Translations under genes and position numbers: made by a program | In this document: positions 55,500 through 64,000 of the stretch, piece by piece | Layout: each line of letters starts with the position of its first letter | How positions within the stretch are numbered: the stretch's first letter is position 1 | From: Auricularia sp. M13 | Taxonomy: Eukaryota > Basidiomycota > Agaricomycetes > Auriculariales > Auriculariaceae | Assembly: GCA_037042915.1 (NCBI GenBank) | Contig: CM073196.1 | Coordinates: 3,534,001 to 3,598,000 of the forward strand | Direction of reading: 5' to 3' | Length of the DNA stretch: 64,000 nt | Notes under the pieces: model-generated | The model's input: only the letters and a program-made list of their open reading frames with translations | Databases searched by the model: none | What the model was told of the DNA's origin: nothing

Positions 55500-58400
55500 T
55501 CATCGCCGCGGCGCATCAAGATACATGTTGCCGCCGTTGCTGCCATTGGGACGACCTCCGTTGTTGGGGCCGTTGCCGTTGTTATACATGTTGGGCCCGC
55601 CGTAGCCGGGGCCAGGGGGACCGCGAGGAGCGCCAGGAGGGCTGGGGGGCCCGTTGAAGCCGCGGGGAGTGCCAGGAGGGCCTGGCGGGCTGGGAGGGCC
55701 GTTCATCCCGCGAGGAGGGCCATTAAAACCAGGTCCCGGCGGTCCGTTGAATCCTGGACTGGGGGGTGGTCCATTGAACCCAGGACCAGGTGGACCGTTG
55801 AAACCAGGGCCAGGCGGTCCGTTGAAGTTGAGACGCGGAGGCCCGCCGGGTCCGGGGGGTCCATTGAATCCAGGACCTGGAGGACCGTTAAACTGACGTC
55901 CTGGAGGACCATTAAATCCGGGGCCAGGTGGGCCGTTGAACCCAGGGCCAGGAGGACCGTTGAACCCAGGGCCAGGAGGACCGTTGAATCCGGGACCGGG
56001 AGGACCGTTGAATACGGGACCGGGAGGACCATTAAACCCGGGACCGGGAGGACCGTTAAACCCAGGACCAGGTGGGCCATTGAACCCAGGACCAGGCGGA
56101 CCGCGGAATCCGGGCCCAGGAGGACCGTTGCGCATGGGTCCTGGGCCGCCAAACTGGGGTCCTGGACCGCCAAAGTTGTCGCGTACAGGCGATGGCGGAC
56201 CACTACGCGGTCCCGCATTGAAGTTGTCACGCGTGGGCGACGACTGGCCGCCAAACTGCTCACGCACGGGCGAGAGCGAGCCACCCGAGCCCGCGCCAGA
56301 GTCATTGCGTGCGCGCGGCCCGTCGCGCAAGTACGCATCGCGGTCCGGCCCCGGGGGAGCAGCACCAGGTGCGGCGAGCAGGCCGTTCGCGCCGAGCATA
56401 TTGTCGAGCTCCTCGCCCGCGGCGCCGAGGTCGAACATGCGCGTCTGGCGGCGCATCGCGCGCGTGCCGTCGAGCATGCCGTTGGGCGACGCGTGCCGCT
56501 CGCACAGCATGCGCCCGTCGAGCTCCCAGTACTCGTCCTGCAGCCGCGTCTCGCACCCGCGCGTCGAGCAGCGCAGGCAGTCCGCATGGAAGCGCTCGCC
56601 GCTGTGCACCTGCGTGCACGCACCCTCGATGGGCCGCCCGCAGTCGCGCGCGGCGCACAACGATCGGTTCGCCGCGTGGTAGTGGTACTCGCAGAACGGC
56701 TTGCCGTCGAACACGTAGAACGAGCCGTCCGGGAAAGGCTTCTGGCACGTCTCGCAGTTGAAGCATGCCTTGTGGTACTTGCCTTTCAACTGGCCGTCCT
56801 TGGACGAGATCGCCTGGTTCTCGATGATCTTTTCGCATCGTCGGCACTGGAAGTCAGAAAGAATACGCACGTCACGTCAGTCAAGGGCCTCCGCGGGACA
56901 GGGAAGCACGAACCTTTGGCAGGTACATCTGCTTCCAGCACGACTCGCACAAAACACCGCCGCCGTGTCCGCCCATCTTGACCAGACGCCCGTCCGCAAT
57001 GACTTTTGCGCACTTGGAGCAGTCGTACTGCTTCTCCTTGCCCTTCTTTTTGCTGGAGGACGATGCGCTTGCACTAGCACTGCGCTTGGCGAGCGCGGGC
57101 GCGCTTGACGCGGGTTCGGGGCTGAATGTCGGGTCTGTCCTGCTCCGCGTTGGGGTCGGTGGCACGGGAGGCAGCGCAGGAAGCTTGTCAATGAGCTTCG
57201 CGTTCTTCCCTTGCAGGACGGTCTCGATGCCCAATGGCGCATGGTCGTCCGCGAGCGAAAGGGTGCGTATCTGCGGGCTCATGCTCGTCACGCGCGAGTA
57301 CGTCGAGGCCGTCGACACGCTGTTGCGTGCATTTGACGCGGGCTCCGGCTCGGGCGGTATAGGCTTCAGGCCTGCCGTCAGCGTCGGGAAGGTGACCTCG
57401 CGCTCGCGATCGTCAATGCTTCCCGGGCTAGCGTCATCTGCGAAACGCAGGCGTTTCGCGTTCGAGTCTAATCTCGGACGCGCGCCAACGCCAGATGAGC
57501 CCGCGCTTGTGGCCGCCGAATCCGCACGGGGGCGCGTCGCGCTCGAGTTGGCGCGCGAGCGGGGGCGCAGCGGCTGGATTTTGGGCGGGCTCGGGGGCTC
57601 GGGCGAGCCCCACGGCAGCCGCACGTCGTCGTCATCGTCCTCGGGCGTGGGCGTGCGCGCGGGCGGCTGTTTCAGCTGCTTAAAGCGCTCGGCGAAGGGC
57701 AGCTTGGGTGCCATCAGCGGGCTTCCTGGCGGTGGATCCATCATTGCGCCCGGCATGCGCGGATGGTGCAGACCGAGCGGTGACGGCTCGCGCGACATGT
57801 CGCTCCTGGGCGTCTGCGGGAACGCAGGGGACGAGTACGGCGAGCTCAGGGGAGGCGTGCCTGCAATAAATAACAAGGAAACGCCAAGTGAGCGAAGCGA
57901 TCACAATTTGGAGTGGTAGCAACGACACTCACGACCTGGCCGAGGGTCCAATGCAAGCTGCTGAGGCTGGTTGGCTCGCCTTCCATTCATGCCGGGTTGC
58001 GGCGTCGACGAAGGGAGGATGGACTCTGCGACATATGCACGCCGGCCGACGCCCGCCATGCCCGCCGAGCCGCCGCTGCGCGTATCGGGCAGCATAGGCC
58101 CAGGCGAAGGTTGCATTTCACGGGGAGGAGGCATGAAAGAAGGACCCGCTTGCTGTTGCGGCCGAGGTTGTTGTTGCTGCGGCTGGAAGAGCGCGCCCGG
58201 ACCTCCAGGGGGCACCGCCGCGCGCGGGCGCGGCGACTGCAGTGCGGGGCTCTGCGAGTGCTCCCTGCGCACCGGGAAGTGGTGGCTGGACGGGCTGGGC
58301 GGCAGCGGCATGGCCTCAGGCCCGCGGAATCGCGCGGGCGACGCGCTGTGCTCGCGGTTTGGGGGGAAGAACGGTCCGCGCGGGGGATCAAGATCTCCAG

Positions 58401-58776
58401 CGCCAGGTGCGGGCGGGCGGCCGCGGCTGTTGTCGTCCATGTAGCGCGCCATCCCCCCTGGCGGGGGAAGGCCTGGTGTGCTCGGGGACGGTCCCGGGCT
58501 GTTGCTGAACTCGCGCCGCGGCGGCGGCGGGCCCATGCCCATCGCGGCGTCGCCAAAGTCGCGGCGCAGCGGGCTCGGCGCACGGCCAGTGTTGGGGTTG
58601 GCGGCCGCGCCCTGGAAGCGCGGGCGCTGGGAGCCTATAGAGGGAGACGGCGGCGCGCAGACGTGGTCGCCCAGGGACGAGAGCGGGACCGGGGCGCCGC
58701 ACGTCGAGCACTTGACCTCGGGCAGCATCTGCGAGGCCCGCTCGCCGCTGTCGTTGTAGCGCATCGGCGCGAGCAT
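55500..58776 (-). CDS. LIM-domain protein with collagen-like C-terminal repeats (paxillin/Pxl1-like layout)
   Basis: Three exons (58776-57933, 57860-56914, 56846-55500) total 1,045 residues in frame. An N-terminal [18 protein letters not shown] zinc knuckle is followed by about 490 disordered Pro/Ser-rich residues. LIM domains then run from [15 protein letters not shown] through [35 protein letters not shown] and [18 protein letters not shown] to [12 protein letters not shown] and LCERH; the first intron-spanning LIM is split between exons 2 and 3. The last 260 residues are a (GPPGPGFN)n repeat. LIM proteins of this shape tether Rho-type signalling to actin at sites of polarised growth and cytokinesis. 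The collagen-like tail is unusual for that group. Confidence 0.8.
55640..56150 (-). repeat. 24-bp coding tandem repeat (GPPGPGFN)n
   Basis: About 16-18 imperfect units encode the Gly-Pro-rich tail of the LIM protein. Because the unit length is a multiple of three, the opposite strand also stays open, giving long false ORFs there. Confidence 0.8.
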
Positions 58777-60217
58777 CGCTGCGGCTCAACGGAGAGTAGG
58801 TGAGAGAGAGAAGAAGCACAACAAATGGAGACTGCCAGAACCAGCAGAACCCGCGTGGATATCCCGGAGAGCCGAGCACGCGGGCAGGTTGCCAGGTCAA
58901 GCCAAATATGGGTATGCTTCTCCGGGGAGTCCTGCGCTTCTAGCAGCAGCAGCAGCGGGAGAGAAGAAAAAAAATTAGGTGTAGCTGGTTAAAGTTCGTT
59001 ACGTGCCCGCCGTGCTTGAGGACAACGAGGCGGAGATGGCCTGGCGAGCGCTAGCCAATCCTCCGCCACCCGAAGCCACAGCCACTGCTTCCTCGAAAAT
59101 CCTTGACACCCGCCACCCGATCGTCTGCAGTATCTGCGCCCAAACTAATCCGACGTTCTACTGAAGCCATCCTCGCGCTGCTCGTCGCCGTCGTCGCCGT
59201 ATCTCGACGACGGGCACAGGGATCATCCGCCGTGATGAGACCAGAAGGAAGTTCCAACGGAACCCGGAGATGTGCCAGGCGCATCTCATCTCAGATCTGA
59301 CACCTCCACGATCCCAAACAGGGCTGTTTTGTGCGGCCCTGGCAGATGAAGGGTGCACAGGAATCGACAGGGTCTCCGTTGTGCTCATCGGGGGCGCTTC
59401 GCAAGACAACGGGCACCGATTTAATTTCGAAACAAGGGCTCATCCGATTCAGACGTCGACAACATAGCAACATGAGGATCCGTCCGTTCTCGAGCTCAGC
59501 AGCCGCGGGCCGCATATAGACAGGGCAAATACAGCCGCGTCGACGAACGCTAGACATCAGTTAGACGACTGAACGGGGCATACAAACAGTGCGTAATCTG
59601 TCTGTATAGCAGTCTATTGCTCCCTGAATCCGCTCATTGCGCATGCAGAATTCGAACTACAAGTTAGAGCTGATACATATCGAGCGCATAGCCCGAAAAG
59701 ACCTTGTGCTTGTACCCAGGTTTCACCATAGGCAACTTCTCGGCTACATCCCGCGCGCCAGCATGCACTTCCAGGGTTTGAGAAGCGTCGTCCACACCTA
59801 AGCAACGTCACCTGCCACTTTCCCCGCTCAACCACCATTGCCTCCGAGAGCTCTGTGCAGCCGCAGTACCTGCAACACTGGAACTCTAGTCTGCGTCATA
59901 GCGGCAACGCATACTGACTATATACAATCGAGGCGGAGAGCTGAGACGAGGAGAACAGCACAGTGACAGACGGATGGATAGACAGACAGCGCGGGGACGG
60001 GTCGGTTAAGCTTTACTAACAGACACGCATGAGCATAAGTACCGCATCGAACGCGTCCGCGCAGAAACAGAAAAACATACAGTATGTGACGTGTAACAGC
60101 AGCATGTAGGTGAGGTGCGGGCGACAGCGAGGAGAGGACGAGGGCGAAGGTGGGAGGTCGAATTACGGTACTGTCTGTATAGCGATGATGAACTATACTT
60201 GGGCGAGGACGAAGCGA
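58777..60217. other. Intergenic, no supported gene
   Basis: Promoter of the LIM gene and 3' flank of the transcription factor gene. No ORF with conserved content. Confidence 0.45.
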
Positions 60218-63200
60218 TCATTGGCCGGGCTCGCCCTCGACGTTCGGGTGCGCGGGGTACAGCGCGGGCGTCATGTACGCGCCGCCCATGGTGCCCATGA
60301 TGCCGCTGGGCGCCATCGGACCGGGCTGCTGCTGGAACAGCTGCTGCTGCAGCTGCTGCGGGTGCGCGCCGGCGCCGGGCGGCCCGCTCATCGACGGCGC
60401 CTCCGCCGCGGCGCCCGCGACGACCATGCCGTCGCCGTGCCCCGCGCCCGGGCCCCAGAAGTCGAACGCGGCTGTCGTCGAGAAGATCGTGTCGAGCCGG
60501 TCTAATTGGTCTGCCGAATCGCAAGGAGTCAGCGTGCATTAGGTGAATGGAAGGACGTGTGCAACTGACCCCAGTCGATCCCGTCGGGCAGCGTGAGGAA
60601 GTCCGCAGACGTCGGCACACCCGCCTCCTCGCGCGCATCGAGCATATTGAGCACCTGCACACTCGGCTGCGCCCCGCCCGCCTCGTTCAAATGCGGGTTC
60701 ACATTCGCCGCTCCCTGACTGTGACTCTGCGCGCCTTGCCGCCAACGCATCAGCCTCGTCCCAGCTTGCCAATCCGTCATCCTACCTGGGTTCTGCGCCT
60801 GGGGCTCGCGATCGTCCGGCTCGCCGCGCACGACGAACGTGCCGTCGGGGTTGTCGTGCACGACGTGCGAGCGCTCCTCCGCGATGTACACCCCGCCGCC
60901 CGGCCGGCTTGGGTCCTTGCGGAACGTCAGCCCGCGGATCGCGTCCGGCGTGCGCGCCGCGACGCCCTTCGTCGGGTTCACATGCGGCGGCGCCTGCCGC
61001 GACTTGTCCGGGTGCAGCGTCGCGTTGTACAGCAGGCTGATCACCTCAGTCGTCTACACACACACGTAGAAAATCATCTCGTTAGCCAAGACGAATGCAA
61101 GGACAGAGAGAGATGAAGCGCACCCGTCTCCGCGTGCTCATATGGTCCGCAGGCACGGCGTCCTCCCACCGCTTGACACAATCGCGCAGCTTGAGCAAGC
61201 TAGCCTGCGCGTCCGGGTCGCGTCTCCTGGCCCACGTATGGTACTGCACGAGCGCGCAGCTGGTCGCCGCATAGCTCACCAGCATCCACGTGTCATAAAT
61301 GCGCTCATGTCTGTCCAGCCAATCTATGCTCTCCCGCGTCATGCCCACCAAGGCCGTCCACCGCTCCACCGTTAGCGAGAACTTCAGGTGGACGGGGACG
61401 GTGTACGAGATGCGCATGAACACGCGCCAGAAGATCATCAGCACGCAGCTGTACAGCAAATGCAGCAGGCCGGCATGGATGCTGCTTTCCGGGCCCTGGA
61501 ACACCAGCGGCGGCGGCAGCCGCTGCTTCCACGTGTCCAGATCGAGCAGGAGCGCCTGCAGGCCCTCGTCCGTCGCGGTGATCAGCCCGCTGGGCGAGTA
61601 GATCATCTTGAGCACGCGCCCGAGCAGGATGCTCAGCTTGATCAGCTCGTTCATGTAGACGTACTCGCCCGCGGGCAGCGGTGCGTCCGAGTCCGCCGCG
61701 GACGGGAGGCGCGCGTCGCAGTCGGAGACGTCGATCATGAACGGGTGCCCGTACGTCAGGCTGCACCAGCGGTCCGAGATGACGCACGCGCCCCACACGC
61801 GCCGCCGCAGCTCGAACTTCTTCTTGTACGCCTCTGCGCGGTGTAGGCCGAGGTCTTGCGCCTGCAAGACTGAGTGAGCCACGATAATATGCGGAAAAAG
61901 GATAATCAGATAAGCGTGTGGGAACTGCGCGGCGAAGCTCCGAATTCTCATAGTTCCCGCGGAGCACGAGTGACAGGAAGTCTGGAAGAGACAAACACGC
62001 ACCATGCGGATGGCCGCGCCGACGCGCTGCCAGAGCGCGCTGAGCGCGAGAGGCACGTACGAGCTGTGCGCGTCGCCGCACATGCCGAGTACGAGCAGCG
62101 TCTGGACGTTCGTCGTGCAGCCACTGCTCAGAATATCATCGTCACGGATATGCTTGTTGACGGCCTGTCTCAACGCATCGAACACCGGCTGCGGTATGTC
62201 CCTCTGAGTCGCCGCGACGATGGCCACGGCATACAGCAGCAGCGTGGGCGGATGGCCGCCGGAGGTAAAGTCGCCGCGGGAAACGACGGGGAAGATGGGC
62301 GCGATTTGGTCAAAGTACATGTTGACGAGGCGCTCGAGCATGTCGCGGTGGATGCGCAGGTCGACGGGCGCGGGCAGCGGGTGCTTGTTTTCCGGCTCGG
62401 CCGTCGGGTCGTACACCTGGATAAAGCCGTCGCCCGTGTGCGACACCTCCCAGGTGTGCAGGTGGCGCAGGTCGTACGTGTCGAAGTGGCCCTTGGGCAC
62501 AGTGCTCGTGCTCTGCACCAGGAACGGCAGGAATGTCGGGCCTGGCGGGTGTCAGCACGAGTACATCGAGATTAGGAGGTGTCATAGTGGTCGCAGCGGA
62601 ATGCACAACGGAGTCCGCAACATAAGTCACAACGCAAGTCGCAGCAGGCCGTTTCGACCTGGTGTGAGTCTTGTTGCGGATTCCGTTGCGACACGTTGCG
62701 ACTACTGTGACACCCTATTGTCAAAGTGCTGCTGACCATAGATCTTTGCGTCCTTCGGCACCTCGTTGCGCGGCGACGCCGTGGAGCGTGCCGGCGTCTG
62801 GCCGTCCATGGGGATGAAGCGCCGGTCCTGCGACTCGGGCTTGGACGGCTGGAAGACGGCAGCCGTTTCCTCCTCGAGTCGTTTTTTCTTGAACCGAGTC
62901 TCGGTGATGGGCAGGAAGAAGGTGCACTCAAACCCGTACTGCTTGCAATGCTGGCACAGCGCCGGCTCGGTGTCTGCGATCACATCGCATCTGCTCGGGC
63001 ATGAGTACGGGATACTTGGACATTAGGGTGTCACAGTAGTCGCAACGGGTCACAACAGAATCTGCAACGAAAGTCGCAACGGGTCGAAACGGAATCCGCA
63101 ACGAAAGTCGCAACGTGTCGCAACAAGTCGCAACACACTCGTCCCTCCTGCGCCATGTTTCGCGTCGACGATGGCCGAGTACAAGATCTCGAAACACTCT

Positions 63201-64000
63201 GCAACGCTCATCACCCCCGCGTGCACAAGCTCGTCATTGCTATTGTCGAAACAGGCCATTGCGACCTGTTGCGACTTTCGCTGCGGATTCCGTTGCAGAT
63301 TCCGCTGCGACCACTGGGACACCCCCTCTTGAACAGACTGACCGTATTTTGCGCGTGCGACACGAGTCGCATGCGCGCTGGGTCTTGGTGCGCTTCTTGC
63401 CGGGGTCGGCGAGAGACGCCTGGCTGTGGCCCTGCGAGCCCGACTGCTGGGCGTCGTCGTCGTCGTCGTGTTGCCTGTCTGCGCGGTGGGACGCGTCCAC
63501 GGTGCTCTTGCGCTTGCGCTTGACGCCGTTGCCCTTGGCTGGCGGCGGCAGCGAGGCCGAGGCAGGCGATGAGAGCGCGTGCTGGGCGGCGGGGTACACG
63601 GCGGACGGGATGTGCAGCGGCGGCGGGTGCGGCTGCTGGGCCGGGTATCCGTGCGGCGGCGGGAGCGGCATCTTGGCGTAGTGCGGGTAGAATTGTTGTT
63701 GTTGCTGCTGCTGCTGGGCGTACGGCAGCTGCTGGGCATGGTAGAAATGCTGCTGCTGCTGCTGCTGGCCTTGCAGGCCGTTCCCGGGCGTCGTCGGTGT
63801 CGCGGGCGACGGCGGGTTCGGGTCGCTGCCCTGCGACTGCTGCTGGCTGTTGTAGGACATGGGTGAGGCGCGGGCGAGCTTCGTGTTCTGCTGCTGCAGG
63901 AAGCGGAATGGGAGCGGGTTGCTGACGCCGTGCTCGCCGTGGCTGGCAGCGTCCGGCGGATCTGTGTCGCGACTGGAGGCTCGAGTGTGGGAGACGTGCG
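60218..64000 (-). CDS. Zn2Cys6 fungal transcription factor, 5' end beyond the window
   Basis: Exons: from the right edge to 63343, 62990-62737, 62541-62003, 61861-61124, 61053-60570 and 60510-60218. From the Met at 63860 they total 941 residues in frame, but the frame is open and protein-like to 64000 (LPFRFLQQQNTKLARASP), so the true start is probably outside. The N-terminus is Gln-rich. The binuclear zinc cluster, split by an intron, is CDSCRTRKIRC + ten residues + CQHCKQYGFEC, matching C-x2-C-x6-C-x10-C-x2-C-x6-C. The fungal-specific middle homology region follows (ERLVNMYFDQIAPIFPVV, RRRVWGACVISDRWCSLTYG). A Gln-rich C-terminal tail may activate transcription. It acts in the nucleus; the target pathway is unknown. 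Two introns carry related MITEs. Confidence 0.85.
62575..62715. mobile_element. Palindromic MITE in an intron of the Zn2Cys6 gene, copy 1
   Basis: 141 bp flanked by TA (62573-62574 and 62716-62717). The ends are inverted: GGAGGTGTCATAGTGGTCGC and, reversed, GGGTGTCACAGTAGTCGC. The inside repeats GTTGCGAC-type motifs on both strands. It lies wholly within intron 62542-62736 and leaves donor, branch region (CTGAC) and acceptor intact. Confidence 0.7.
63026..63325. mobile_element. Palindromic MITE in an intron of the Zn2Cys6 gene, copy 2
   Basis: About 300 bp with the same inverted ends (GGGTGTCACAGTAGTCGCAA and, reversed, GGGTGTCCCAGTGGTCGC). The same GTTGCGACTTTCGTTGCGG motif recurs. It lies within intron 62991-63342. 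A TA lies at the left end; the right-hand TA is not evident. Confidence 0.65.

Noticed and set aside
54785-55546. 253-codon minus-strand ORF downstream of the LIM gene
   Set aside because: Composition is untranslated-region-like, no domain is recognisable and no splice structure is supported.
55640-56150. Possible CRISPR-like repeat array
   Set aside because: Units are contiguous, imperfect and in-frame coding repeats without spacers, in a eukaryotic gene.
55452-56981. 509-codon plus-strand ORF opposite the LIM gene
   Set aside because: It is the antisense of a 24-bp Gly/Pro repeat and of GC-rich coding sequence; it has no conserved domain, whereas the minus strand gives complete LIM zinc-binding motifs.

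Overview
This is eukaryotic DNA from a filamentous basidiomycete, most likely an Agaricomycete. Genes carry many short introns (about 45-70 nt) with GT..AG ends. The protein families point the same way: a Plavaka transposase, DUF6532 and DUF6589 proteins, F-box expansions, a CaaX pheromone-type precursor and a Zn2Cys6 regulator. Gene models were built by hand from splice signals. Almost every multi-exon model sums to a multiple of three, which is the main internal check.

Left arm (1-10.35 kb): a mobile element delimited to the base. It spans 752-10333, has inverted ends and a perfect 11-bp flanking repeat (741-751 and 10334-10344). It carries two divergent genes, a DUF6589-family protein (minus) and a RecQ-type helicase (plus). 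A 372-bp TA-flanked MITE interrupts the DUF6589 gene. A 2.2-kb hAT-like element (5235-7393) sits in the short promoter between the two genes; a sister copy lies at 38212-39847. Both copies keep 8-bp target duplications.

10.5-25.6 kb is a run of host genes: questin oxidase-like (with a frameshift), GH88 hydrolase, G-protein gamma subunit, an unrecognised coiled-coil protein, a 46-residue cysteine-rich secreted peptide, a pheromone-like precursor ending CIIA, the ribosome-biogenesis factor BRX1, a multi-pass membrane protein, an F-box protein and the mitochondrial Fe-S assembly protein ISA2.

26-47 kb holds two F-box-like paralogues (26103-28470 and 44380-46808) that share the same exon plan, including a 33-nt microexon. 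Between them lie a membrane-protein remnant, an intact-looking Plavaka transposase diverging from a DUF6532 gene, the second hAT-like copy and a PC-esterase/TBL-like membrane enzyme.

47-64 kb holds a roadblock/LC7 protein, a Bsd2/Ndfip-type ubiquitin-ligase adaptor, a decayed ISA2 fragment, a small secreted protein, a LIM protein with a collagen-like tail, and a Zn2Cys6 transcription factor that runs off the right edge. Two of its introns contain copies of one palindromic MITE family. The gaps at 20.3-21.4, 35.8-38.2, 42.9-44.4, 47.8-49.0, 52.0-55.5 and 58.8-60.2 kb show no gene I can support.
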